This document shows positions 47,901-57,955 of a DNA stretch of 64,000 nt, one piece after another. How positions within the stretch are numbered: position 1 is the first letter of the stretch; each line of letters starts with the position of its first letter. The notes below the pieces were generated by a model that had not been told where the DNA came from, did no database searches, and saw only the letters and a program-made list of their open reading frames with translations. A program made the translations under genes and the position numbers. Source of the DNA: Isoetes taiwanensis (taxonomy: Eukaryota > Streptophyta > Lycopodiopsida > Isoetales > Isoetaceae). The stretch lies in contig JAJEKV010000030.1 in the NCBI GenBank assembly GCA_021234155.1, positions 14,746,003 through 14,810,002 on the forward strand, in the 5' to 3' direction.

Positions 47901-48883
47901 GCAGACGCTATCCTGTCCACTCATAACTTTCTAATGAGTCCCTAAGCTTTATTTTTAAATGCTTGTGTGTATGTAGTGTATAGATCAACCTGCACATTAG
48001 CTTAGGAGAGTGCAGAACAGTAGATTTCCTCTATTTTTTGAGTTCTCATGTCAAGGGAGCTTTCTTTATTGCCAATTTCTTCCTTGAAGCCATTCCAATT
48101 CCACCATTGCCTTTTTCATTGTATATGTTTTCCAGAAAATTGCGCTGGAAGTGTGTTGAATAATCGATGTAAGCTTCGTTAGTTGCGACAAACATGTACA
48201 TGTTAAATTAGATATTTATATATGTCTACATGCGAGTCGCAACATGATTACGATCTTAAAAGCGAAAACTTTGCAGAAGAAAAGGTTTGCCAGCATAGAT
48301 GAGGTGAAATGGCATGGAGCTATGCCCAACACTCCTCTCTGGGAAAACCCCAACAGGTATGGTGAGCGTTATCTTGTATGCTTTAATTCCATCATAAATG
48401 ATGATGTGTATGTGTGCTGCAGTTCATTTCTTGCGGTTAGTCTACAGGTTCCTCCAGGAACCAAAGGGTCTGACTCCCTTGGTGATGTCTATATAGCCTT
48501 CAATGCACATGACTTCTGCATAAATGCTATTTTACCAGAGTTGGCAGGAGAAATGAGATGGTACTTGTCTTGCTCGTTTAGCTAATCACAAGTTCCATAG
48601 AAATATTATAACATCATAATGTTTTCCTCTGTAATTACAGGCATCGCATTGCAGATACAAGTCTTCCTTACCCTGAAAACTTTGTGGAGCGAGGAGTGCC
48701 ATTAGCAGCTGTAGATGAGAATGCAAGGTGGGTTTTAATGTCATGATCCAAATGGGCATGACCTATTTGTGGTGCTTCCGGTGTGAAATCTCTCTCCTAA
48801 CTGTACTATTCTTGCCATCTAGATCAATGGAGAGCTATGACGTTCAAGCTCACAGCGTAGTTCTACTGGAGGCAAGAGGTTAA
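38976..48883 (+). CDS. ISA2: Isoamylase 2, non-catalytic starch debranching subunit
   Basis: Exons: 38976-39203, 39900-40004, 40361-40443, 40547-40693, 41138-41306, 41572-41673, 41906-42002, 42069-42150, 42466-42602, 42856-42922, 43371-43473, 43845-43960, 44331-44397, 45461-45661, 45741-45865, 46308-46400, 46669-46698, 46778-46841, 47526-47632, 47773-47881, 48277-48356, 48423-48560, 48641-48727, 48823-48883 (stop TAA). All junctions are GT-AG and every phase closes, giving 864 residues from Met at 38979. Order: ISA2-type N-terminal extension, CBM48-like domain (HVNFALYSKSASNVVLCLY), GH13 barrel, C-terminal beta domain. The match is to ISA2 (SLRYWVEEYHVDGFCF, VEAISFDPLL, WNCGEEG, PVLNMGDEYG). 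The GH13 nucleophile Asp is Lys520 (GFCFKNA), the acid/base Glu is Asp557 (LIADAG), and the HD motif is SD. This fits the known role as regulatory partner of ISA1 in plastids. The 5' exon with the transit peptide is missing. The donor after exon 11 (GTCCTG) is weak. Confidence 0.93.
44907..45490. repeat. 70-bp direct repeat duplicating the start of ISA2 exon 14
   Basis: 44907-44976 and 45421-45490 match at 68 of 70 bases. Each copy contains the end of the intron, its acceptor (GTGATTTTCAG), and the first 30 bases of exon 14. The first copy runs into an unrelated sequence and reaches a stop near 45078, so only the second can give a full protein. The repeats flank a 444-bp insert with a LINE-type 3' end, as a very long target-site duplication would. 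Confidence 0.85.
44977..45420 (-). mobile_element. LINE 3' fragment inserted in ISA2 intron 13
   Basis: A (GAAA)n tract (about 45008-45029) is followed by a perfect hairpin AGACCC-GAA-GGGTCT at 45051-45065, then about 350 bp without coding sequence. On the minus strand this is body, hairpin, tail, the same architecture as the LINE end at 13980. The insert sits between the 70-bp repeats. About 30 bp of simple sequence lies between the left repeat and the tail. Confidence 0.6.
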
Positions 48884-48964
48884 AGAAATACAACCATCTC
48901 CATAGAACTTGTTTAACCATCACGATGGAACTTGTTTAGTGCATTTACAAGTATGAGCTTAATT

Positions 48965-48970
48965 AATAAA
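48965..48970 (+). promoter_or_regulatory. Candidate poly(A) signal of ISA2
   Basis: AATAAA about 80 bases after the ISA2 stop codon. It is the only canonical hexamer I noticed in the first 100 bases of the 3' region. Confidence 0.45.
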
Positions 48971-49658
48971 TGTATTAATCATGAAGTAGAATATGGTATG
49001 AGAAAAAGACGGGGCGTGATGGATATTCTTTTTCGCTTTATTTCTTCTCTTTGTGCATGTCGGGTACGCTGTGGACCTGTGGAATGGGCTTGAGTCTAGC
49101 ATTTTGGCATGCTGCACAACAAAGACGGTCTCACGACATACGATACACTAAGTTGATCTTCATTCTTGTTTAGTGTCCAGTGACAGGCTTACCATGTGGG
49201 GACCATTCTAAACTTATTGATACATTAGAGAATTAGCTACTGCATAAGTCATGAGCCTGCAATAGACAAAAAAAAAGTAATCTTTTGCTTGTTTAGATAG
49301 CAGAAACCTCAGCTTGTCACTTGCGTTAAAGAGTTTCTTTGGACTAAAAACTTTTCGAGATTTGAGAAGGCAGAAAGATAAGGATACCCTAGTTTTGCCT
49401 AGTTTTGCCAGTTTCTTCTGCTTACGTTGGCCATAAGATCCAGGAACCATTATTACCCTGGATTTGTCATCTGGAGGGAACCGAGAAAGCAGTCATTGTT
49501 CAGTCATTGGATTTAAAATCTCTTTTGAAAATGTGCATCGTTGGAGTTTTGGCTCTTGGCTGGAATAGGCCCGCAGCTTTCTTTCTATATCTTCGTTGGC
49601 CAAGTGCCATCATATCTGTTGTATCACAACAGAGCCACAGAGCAAGGAATAGTAGATG

Positions 49659-50012
49659 CTAGTGTAGAAAAGAAAAACAAGGATTTAGATGCAAAGACGG
49701 GTCGACATTCTGAGTTGGAGCCTTATAACCGCTACTTGCACCGTAAGGATCATATGCGCCACCACCTCCCATGGCTCTTTCCTTTTCCAACTGCTTCTGC
49801 CTTTCCCTTTTCTTAACTTCAGGCAGATTACGGACAACCTCTTCCAGTTCCGAGGATGAAGTACAAGAAGCAAATGCATGTTCGTTGTGAAAGAAAGAAA
49901 ATTTACCAATGTGGACGAAGGAAACTCGAGCCCCTGAAGCGGCAGTGCCAGTTATCCAGTTTGCACGTCGGCTGCCTAGCAACGCTGGTGACCGCGAGTT
50001 TACCTGCAACAA
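49659..50012 (-). pseudogene. Coding-like fragment, charged and Gly-rich, unknown
   Basis: A minus-strand frame contains SELEEVVRNLPEVKKRERQ, then KQLEKERAMGGGGAYDPYGA. The first part looks like a charged helix and the second like a Gly/Tyr-rich tail, so it resembles a genuine protein end. I do not recognise the family. Upstream on the minus strand no exon is apparent, and the plus-strand LINE begins right after it. It may be a host-gene piece carried or stranded next to the LINE. Confidence 0.3.
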
Positions 50013-50045
50013 TAAAGTGGTCTAAGAAAGTTATCAAAATCTGTA

Positions 50046-52262
50046 GCTAAACGTAGCTTCAAAAAGTTCACAAAACACAAGGCAGCTGGATGGCTCAAGA
50101 GATGGCAGGAGCAATTAGTGCATGATTTGCATTATGATTCGAAAGCATTTTGGGGCAAAATGAAATTTCCTGCACCAGCTCCAGGTAATTTTAATAGACA
50201 TGACCTGCTTTCTTATGTCACTGATTTGTACACAGTAGAAGGAGCTGAAAACATGAAAGTAATTGAAGATGAAGTCCCAGCCATCTTTACACCTTCAGAT
50301 GTGCATGCTGCTTTAGCAAAGATGGCAAATGGTAAGGCTAGAGATCAAAAGGTTGGCACTTGAATTGCTTAAATGGGGAGGTAAGACAAAGATATGCCAA
50401 AATAGTCTGAAGTTGTTCAATCTTTCACTTCAGCAGGATTTCAAAAATTGGTGCATTAGTAGGATTGTGACAGCTTTTAAAAGCGAGAGATAGCAACCGT
50501 CTATAATTACCGCACTATAATGGTTAGCGCAGATGGCTAAAATTTGTTTGGCTCAATTCTAGAGAGCAAATTGTCTACATGGGCTGATATACAAGGGGTC
50601 CGTGCCTTGGGACAAGCTGGTTTTCGAAAGGATCATAATACAATAGATCATCTTGTTACACTAAGAGTTATTGCGGAAGGAGCCAAAGGTGATGGAAAGG
50701 CCCTATTCGTTGCTTTGTGGACTTCGCAAAAGGCATTCGATCGAAAGTGCCTCGCAGAAGTTGGGAGATAGAATGGCTCAGCTCGGAGTACCGCTAGCTA
50801 TCCAAAAAGCAGTAGCAAGATTGTATGAGAGTGTGCTGGTTGAGCTCTCATTCCCCATGGATGGACCAGATAAAGTTAACAGTAATATTGGAGTAAAGCA
50901 GGGATGCCCACTTTCGCCCGCTATTCTGCTTTTTATTGACAGCTTGAATCTTGGTTGGCAACCCAAGGTGTGGGGTTCGTGTGGGTCGCTATTTGATGCA
51001 GCCTTCTACTTTATGCGACGATGTTGTTTTGGTGGCTAGAACGGCGGATGGGTTGCAAAAGCTAAAAGTTGCTTTGGCAACTCGAGGCATTCTGCCAAGA
51101 CACAGGGATGGCTGTCAATAAACAAAAGACAAAAGTTATGGTCATTGGATCCCGTGCTTCAGTTGAGATGGTCTTTGGTGGGGAGATATTGGAGCAAAGT
51201 TAAACAAAGACAAATATCTCTAAGCATTGAGTTTACCAATGATTATCATTGGAATGTCAGGGTAGCCAAACCGGGTTCGTGGAGGATTGAGGGCTTTATA
51301 TCATGCTTATAGTATATGGAGGCAAACCCATATTACTCAATGGCACTTCAGAACCGATGTTTAAAGTCATGGTACGCATAAAGGTGTTGTATGGGCGCCC
51401 AGCTTTGGGCACCCCGGATTGGCACAAAAAAAATGTGGAAAGAGATTGAACAAGTACAAAAAGATTTCTTTTGGAAGAATTAGGCTCTAAGCCCCAAACA
51501 CCTTATGAAATGTTGCTCAAAAACAGTATGTTTCCCTTGGAGGTGGAAGCTTTGGCCCGTGACGCTCTTTATTTCTTTATGCGTGTGAGCAACATGAATG
51601 AGTTGCGGCTTGCCAACTCAAGCTTTATATGAGTCGCGTGGAACAATCTCATGATGGCTGGTATAAGCAACTTTGGAGTTAATGACAAATGGGGATTCGG
51701 ATAGATGATCTTCCTTCTTCGAGATTGGGATAAGAGCTTTAGTAACTGAAAAAGCACTTCAAAAGATGTGGGCCAATAGGCTTAACCGGGGTGAAGCGAG
51801 AATTTTATAGGGGTGTGTTAATACTATGGTGATGTACGCGAGCAATCATACCTTCAAGAACCCAAATAAAGAAAAGACAGACAATTGCTCGCCTACGCCT
51901 TAGTTCACATAGATTGGAGATTGAGATTGGACGTGAAGAAGGAAATCCTAGAGAATTATGTTTCATCACAAGGCAAAGAGGCACTGGTGGAAGATGAGCA
52001 TCATGCTTTGCTAGTGTGTTCGGCTTTTGAGGACGTCAGAGATATTCATAGCATTGTCGCTCGATCCTTTTCAGCTCTTTTAGATATGCCTTCCAGTACT
52101 CTTGGGTCATATCTTTATGACTATTGGAAGTCCAGGAAGGAGTTATTTGAGCTCTATCAGATAGCAGAGGAATTGGAGGCACAATTTGCCTAAAAACGCT
52201 TTGATTGTATTGTTTCGCCCATGGACCTGAGGGTCTCACGGCGTGAATTTAATTTAATTTAA
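50046..52262 (+). mobile_element. LINE, 5'-truncated, decayed, with (AATTT)n tail
   Basis: Open frame from 50046 includes KHKAAGWLKRWQEQ and VHAALAKMANGKARDQ. YNYRTIMVSADG follows near 50500, QAGFRKDHNTIDHLVTLRVI near 50610-50670, and GVKQGCPLSPAIL near 50890-50930. A C-terminal finger-like stretch reads EDEHHALLVCSAFEDVR near 51985-52035, and the coding ends IAEELEAQFA at 52193. YNYRTIMVS and QAGFR..(H)STIDH are shared with the minus-strand LINE at 13980-20850, so both belong to one clade. Frameshifts occur near 50364-50540 and 50760, with later stops. The 3' end has a GACC-TGA-GGGTC hairpin (52224-52235) before the AATTT tail. Confidence 0.85.
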
Positions 52263-52288
52263 TTAATTTAATAAGTTTGGAGCAGTTA

Positions 52289-52334
52289 CTGGCATATCCT
52301 AGGCATATTCCAGCATATACTTAGGATATGCCAG
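52289..52334. repeat. 13-bp-arm hairpin
   Basis: CTGGCATATCCTA (52289-52301) pairs perfectly with TAGGATATGCCAG (52322-52334) across a 20-base loop that contains partial extra copies of GGCATAT. It lies 27 bp past the LINE tail. Confidence 0.75.
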
Positions 52335-55139
52335 AAACCCACACAAACAAGGGTTTGCCCCCCTAGGGGCAACCCAAAAATCATACAGCTCAAATTAATA
52401 TCCAGCAACTTGATTCAATTTCATGCATTGATTGCCCTTTTCATGCTCTAAGATGTTGCCATAAGAAGTTGAAGTGCAGAATGCTGCAACTTGTCTTTGT
52501 AGGCTAACCTTCATGATAAGGCAACACTTTCCCAATGAAAAAATATTTGAGTGCTTAATTCCCACTCCAAATGCAGAATCAACATTTACTTCGATATGAA
52601 ATGGAGTAAGAAATACAAATAAAATGTTCACAACACCAATAAAGTATGCATGTTTACTCGTCTCTGTAGTGGTCTTGGTGCACAACAAATTTCAGGAGTT
52701 AGGGCGTGAAGAAGCAGAACCTGAACATTTAGATAGTATCGTAAAAGATGAAAATCAGATTTATAGCGCGTGTTGTCACAGATAAAGATAAGAGCATCAT
52801 GAGGCACTCCCTCTTTTTCATCTGCTCAACATATTTACCTTGTTAAAATCCACTTTTGAATAGCTAGCAATGTTCCAAGTTATTATGACTTTTGCTGCAC
52901 CTTGGCAAATGCTGTTTGTACCTCCTTAAGTATTTGTCAAACTCTGTTTAAAATGACTTGGCATTTTACACAATTAATCCAAGGGGCAACTAATGCAATG
53001 GTTTTTTGTCAATGCAACATTCGCCGGGCACACGATTGAGAGGACATTATGGTCAGTGGAATGTGCAAGAGCTCATCAATAATCCACATCGCAATGAAAG
53101 GTTAAGGATATTGACTCAATAGTGAAGCAACAAATACATCTGTGATAGAACCAGCCATTGTCAAGCATCCATCCCTGAATGCATGAAGGAAACACTAAGG
53201 CCAATTCCTCTGTTGATGTCCCAGATGAATCTAAATGTCCCTAAATGTATAGAGCAACATTTTGAAACTGTTATGAATGGCAGCTTAATAAAAATTGCAG
53301 AATATAAACATCATGTCATTCCAAACTATAGATTACATAGGTGTCATTTATTTTTGAAGTAGAAAAATGGTAACTTATCGTTTTATAGGTGAAAGAACTC
53401 AAACCTTTACATGTTAGGATGATTGAAACAACAAAGAAACATGAGTTAAAAGACTTACCATAAAGCTTTAATGATGAATGCTTGGCGGATGGAAATTGTT
53501 GTCTAGAAAGATATGCATGGCTATGAATTAGCTGCTCACTTATAGAGACACAGGATACATCGTGCACATCGGGCACTGATCTAAAGATCATTGGGCACTT
53601 CCAGAGATCATCAAGTTAGAAAACTGCAAGGTGGCTATATTGGGCGATTTTTGCCAGGTCTATGCCTTCGCTCCAAGAGTGAAAAACCCTGCTTCCATTG
53701 ATTAATAGCCAGCATAGCAGAAAGAGCTCTGTTATATGCAATATCTATCACAATAACAGGGGGTTACTTTTAGATTTTTATACGCTTTTTCACGTAGTTT
53801 TTCTACAATTTCGTTGTTGTATCCGTTGAGGTGTACTAAATAGTATTTCTAGAGTGCACCCTTTATGGGCCATTGATTTTCTTTGGTTGGAACAATCCGA
53901 GGGTTGTTGTCTTTCTCTGCATGTGCATGTGTACTGTGCATGTGCAAGTGCAAGTGCGTATGTGCATGTGCATGTGTACTTGCCCTCTTGGATTCTTGTT
54001 GTCGGAGTGGATTTTTGCTACCACGAGGTGATTTTTTTGCTCACACTTACAAAGGTATTTGTTTTTTAATGTTTCTTCAGTTAGCATAATGGTCCTTTTT
54101 TACAAGGTATTGGTTTTTCGGTTCTACAATGTAGTGCTGCAAAATCCGCCTTTGTTTCCTTCCCTTTATCTGCTCCAAGATTTGCTGCAGATTCAAAAAG
54201 AGTTTAGAGTTTAGGCCCTCTGTTTGCTTCCAACTCTTGGATATTATTGGCCTGCCGAATTGTTCATAGCAGCCAGCCTTTAGCTTCAATCAACAAACGG
54301 ATTTTTGTGCACATACCAGGCGGATTATTCCACGCCCTTTTCTGAGTCATGCAGATCAGTCAAATAGTGGCCACAAGAATGCATTTATATTGTAGGTTTG
54401 GAACTTTACCGAACCAGAAGGTAAATCATGCATTACCTTTAAACTAGAGATGGAGCATCCAAGATCATATGGATTGATAAACAATGGTTTCATTGTGAAA
54501 GAGAAATAGCTATAGCTGAAGTAACAACACGTGGAATGCTAACAGAGCAAGCTTGCTTCAAAACCTCTACCCTTAATCTCGCGTCACTGACCGTTACAGG
54601 AAACCTACTCCACATCACCAAACTAGCTGATTCTCTTCACCAGTTAAACCAAAGCTAGACAACCTGTGAGAAAGTGTCACTGGTTCTTTATGAACCTCAT
54701 CAATTGTTACTGCAGAGTAACGTTGATGTTCATGCAATGGTTTGTGAATAAAACATTATTGTAGAGCATATCAATGTCAAAAGCTTTTATTTGATTCAAT
54801 TTTATTTCGCTATTGTAGTTCTATTGTCTAAATTAATATCAATCTAACCAATTTCTTTCCTTTATGTTAATGGAGACTATAGAATCTCGCAATCCATCAA
54901 TTCCATATGACATTCCTACGACACCTGAAGTCAACACAATGTTGATCCAAACATTATTATTGTACTAGAAACCCTATAAATGAAGATCAAGTTCAATTAG
55001 TCCCGCCACCATCAGCACAACCACCACCTGCACATGGCGAAGACCCTATTGATGTGTTGTCATTATGGTTGGTTGGATAAATCAACTTTTTTCATCCATC
55101 TCTACACCATCCTCAAGGTCCCAAAGAGGCCAAAAAATT
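52335..55139. other. No gene recognised
   Basis: AT-rich sequence. A minus-strand stretch near 52395-52490 has a faint PPR-like pattern (KGQSMHEIE) broken by stops, which I consider too weak to annotate. The only clear repeat is the TGTGCA tract at 53918-53978. Confidence 0.4.
53918..53978. repeat. Imperfect (TGTGCA)n tract
   Basis: About ten hexamer-like units of TGTGCA, TGTGTA and AGTGCA. Cys/Met/His-rich ORFs on both strands across it are low-complexity artefacts. Confidence 0.85.
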
Positions 55140-55430
55140 TGTTAGTTAACAGAAACCATTACATCCAACAGTTTAAATTAAATTCCCCCTAAAACCCCCT
55201 TTGGTTTTGGTGCATATTCACACGGGGGGTGACTCTGGGGCAGCGAGAGCCCCTTTTATACCCCCTAAAATAGTACAATACATGCATGAAATCAACACAA
55301 TTGAGTACATTGCCTCAAACCTTATAGTATTTCACAACTCTCATTAAACAGTATAAGAAAACTTGTACGAGCATACCCCACAAACGAGGATCGCTATCTA
55401 CAGTCCAAATCAAAGAATAAGTCGTGAATA
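55140..55430 (-). repeat. Dispersed repeat, copy 2 (inverted)
   Basis: Reverse-complement counterpart of 27085-27375, about 28 kb away and in opposite orientation. Identity by eye is about 75-80 percent, including GGATCGCTATCTA, AGCGAGAGCCCC and CCATTACATCCAACA. Confidence 0.8.
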
Positions 55431-55710
55431 TGCCTATCCAACAGCTTTCGTTGCTCGGAGTTACCCCCGTGTGAAGGAACATAAACGAAATAGAAAATGC
55501 TATTTTAGTAAAGAATTACAAAATGTTAGTTTACCTTCATAGAGCAAAATGAATTCGGGCTGCATACCTCATTGTAAAGGTAGTGGCGGAAGGACCCATA
55601 TACAGTGGTGGGGGTAGGTCGTAACTGGGTGTGTGCCCCATAAGCTCCGGTTGCTCATGAACATTGAAAATTGTATCTATCTATTGGAAGTCAAAACCTA
55701 GATGACTCCA

Positions 55711-55819
55711 TTTTTAGATCTCTTAGAAAAAGAGGCATCCAAAGGAAACTTCCAGTTCAACGTCACTCAATTTTTAGATCTCTTAGAAAAAGAGGCATCC
55801 AAAGGAAACTTCCAGTTCA
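55711..55819. repeat. 49-bp exact tandem duplication, period 60
   Basis: 55711-55759 and 55771-55819 are identical, starting TTTTTAGATCTCTTAGAAAA and ending TTCCAGTTCA. CGTCACTCAA follows both. It lies 150 bp outside the palindrome-bearing element. Confidence 0.88.
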
Positions 55820-56417
55820 CCCGTCACTCAAAGTAGAAAAAAAACTGGAAATGCTGGAATCTGCATTGTCTTAGCTCCAGACCAAATCTCCACCGTCGAA
55901 AACTTTACAAAGCTGACAAATCCACTCTCCAAAAAGCATATTCGTCATCATATGCCACAATCACATCCCTGTGCCTTTTTTGGCTCCCGAAAGTGGACCA
56001 TCGGGCAGCTGAAATTCGCTTAAGCGAATTTCACAAGGGAATATTCTTTGAAGATCCAAGTTTTATGAAATTCGCTTAAGCGAATTTCAGAAGACGTCGC
56101 CGAAAATTTTTGTCAGGGTCCTGTCTGATTCCGTCAGAGCACGCCTGCGCAGGTGGTTTTTAAAAAAAAACTGAATTCGGTTTTCAGGGAGTTTGACTAA
56201 ATTTTTTTTGACCAAGTTGTCAAATTCGCTTAAGCGAATTCCAGTTCTCTATAAAAGAACGCCACGGGTCTTTCAAATGCGTCCAAAGCAAATACTTAAG
56301 CCGATCGGTCTTATTAGTTTCGAAGTTTTGCCTTGCATAGTGCAAATTGTTTGATAGGGTCATTAGAATGGCGGATCGTGATTATGAGGATGAGGGGTCT
56401 ATGAGCGAAGCTTTTAG

Positions 56418-56711
56418 ATGATGGCAATAGCGACTATTGGCGGGATTCATCCATCAATCGATGCCGATACCTCTACATCGCCCGCTGCCACAACCGTAGT
56501 CGTGTTCCCCGGTGGTTCTAATGTCGTGCAGGAGGTGGTTCAGATGTATCCCGATCCGTGCGCCTGGCTTAGGCAGGAACGGGTCCGAGGAGTTCGTGTC
56601 CATGGCTATGTCTTCTTGAAAGAGACATATGATCTTATGATTGCTTCCGTCAATGAGGGTAGGCCTCCCTACCCTTGCGACATCAGGATACTCCCTGCGT
56701 GGCTTTCATAA
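56418..56711 (+). CDS. 97-codon ORF inside the palindrome element, unknown
   Basis: Starts ATG 56418 and ends TAA 56709-56711. The product has an Ala/Thr/Ser-rich start, then VVQMYPDPCAWLRQERVRGV and YDLMIASVNEGRPPYPCDIR, which look like folded-protein sequence. An 18-codon frame beginning MADRDYEDEGSMSEAF ends in TGA just upstream (56368-56421) and might be joined to it by splicing. No family is recognised. It could be a captured host-gene piece or a remnant of the parent element. Confidence 0.35.
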   Translation: MMAIATIGGIHPSIDADTSTSPAATTVVVFPGGSNVVQEVVQMYPDPCAWLRQERVRGVRVHGYVFLKETYDLMIASVNEGRPPYPCDIRILPAWLS

Positions 56712-56943
56712 TCAGCGCCTAGGCTAGCCTACCAACCATACTAGTACAAAGGAAAAACCCTAATGAGAACAATGCAAGTTATCTAATGGGGGTCTGAGGG
56801 TACTTACCAAAAAGTGATGTATCCAATCAGTCCCACGGTGTAATAATCATTACTTCCGCACCATACTTGTGCAATCTGCGATGCAACGTGACAAAGATCG
56901 GGTAACGTACGATGGCCGTTTTAACATACAAACGTCGCCAAAA

Positions 56944-57120
56944 GTTGTTGTTTAACGACGCGTGCGGGCACGCACCGCACCATAAAGTACGTCTGATGAC
57001 GACGTTAACCTAAAAAAATAATTTTTTATTTTTTAAAATGCGGTACCGCATCTATAAAGTACGCACAGACCGCACCGCACTTATAAAATAATGCATCGCA
57101 CGCCGTCGTAAACAACAAAC
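56944..57120. repeat. Inner inverted-repeat unit, possible nested MITE
   Basis: GTTGTTGTTTAACGACGCGT (56944 on) is the inverted counterpart of CGCACGCCGTCGTAAACAAC (57097-57116). Between them lie further GCACCGCAC and AAAGTACG motifs in both orientations. The unit of about 177 bp lies wholly inside the 1.8-kb element. Confidence 0.5.
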
Positions 57121-57955
57121 CATTTTTTTTTTCTTATTTGATGCACAAAATGAATAAGTACATACGATACGTATGGGTACGGTACGTTAAGTATGGAAAA
57201 CGTAACGTACGCGTACGTAACCTACACTGTCCGGCTGTCCGTGGTCGACGTAATCCGGGAGCTCTCATCCATCCCTATCGGGCGACTCTCCTGCGTAAGA
57301 TCTTCGCCCCCATCGGTCACCTGTCGCCATGTTGTAATGCCTGCACATTATGTATCGGGCCAAAAAACATCGCTAACCGTGAAGTTACAACCGCTTGACG
57401 AAAAACGGAAACATCATGCACTTGGTGATGCTACAAGGGTGGAAGGTGTCAAGAAACGGGAAGAACCGGAAATTCGGCCAGAAGGCGGAAAGAACTTCAA
57501 TTCGCTACATGACCGTGGAAATTCGCTTTAAGCTTAATTTGGGAAATTCTGTTACCCCGGCGAAATCGAGCCCGCGGAGCCGCCGGGCCACGCCGCCGCA
57601 AGCGTCTAATCCCCGGACGCCTCGGCCCACGCCGGTCCACCCACCTGTGACGCTTCTGGCCCGCGTTTCGGCAATCAAGCCCCCCAAGATGAAATTCGCT
57701 TAAGCGATTTTCAATGCCAAATTCGCTTATGCGAATTCGCCTGCGGCACGCCCCCCTTTTGGGAGCCAAAAAAGGCCGCGATCACACCCTCCAGCCTTAG
57801 GGTTTGCCCTTCCACCAACCCAAAATTGCATTAAGACAGTTTTAACACACTATTTTGCATTTTGCTCTATTTTATTCTATTCACGTTGGAGAATAAACGT
57901 ATTTTAATGACTTTTTCGCAAAAGAAAGCAGACGTTTCATCAAACCAAATGTGGA

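Larger units (their letters stand above)
55973..57776. mobile_element. 1.8-kb terminal-inverted-repeat element with repeated palindromes
   Basis: The left end (55973-55993) and the reverse complement of the right end (57756-57776) share GCCTTTTTTGGCTCCC and continue for 21 bp with one mismatch. Inside, palindromes with the core AATTCGCTTAAGCGAATT occur at 56011-56032, 56067-56088 and 56223-56240. Near-perfect or decayed versions lie at 57518-57540, 57691-57712 and 57720-57737. They are thus clustered towards both ends, like subterminal transposase-binding sites. The interior is CpG-rich with a small ORF but no recognisable transposase, so this is probably a non-autonomous DNA transposon. I could not identify a target-site duplication. 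Confidence 0.7.

Noticed and set aside
52395-52688. Possible second PPR remnant on the minus strand
   Set aside because: Only a short KGQSMHEIE-like pattern is visible and it is broken by stops in that frame; too weak to annotate.
53854-54089. ORFs rich in Cys, Met and His on both strands
   Set aside because: They are products of the TGTGCA repeat tract.
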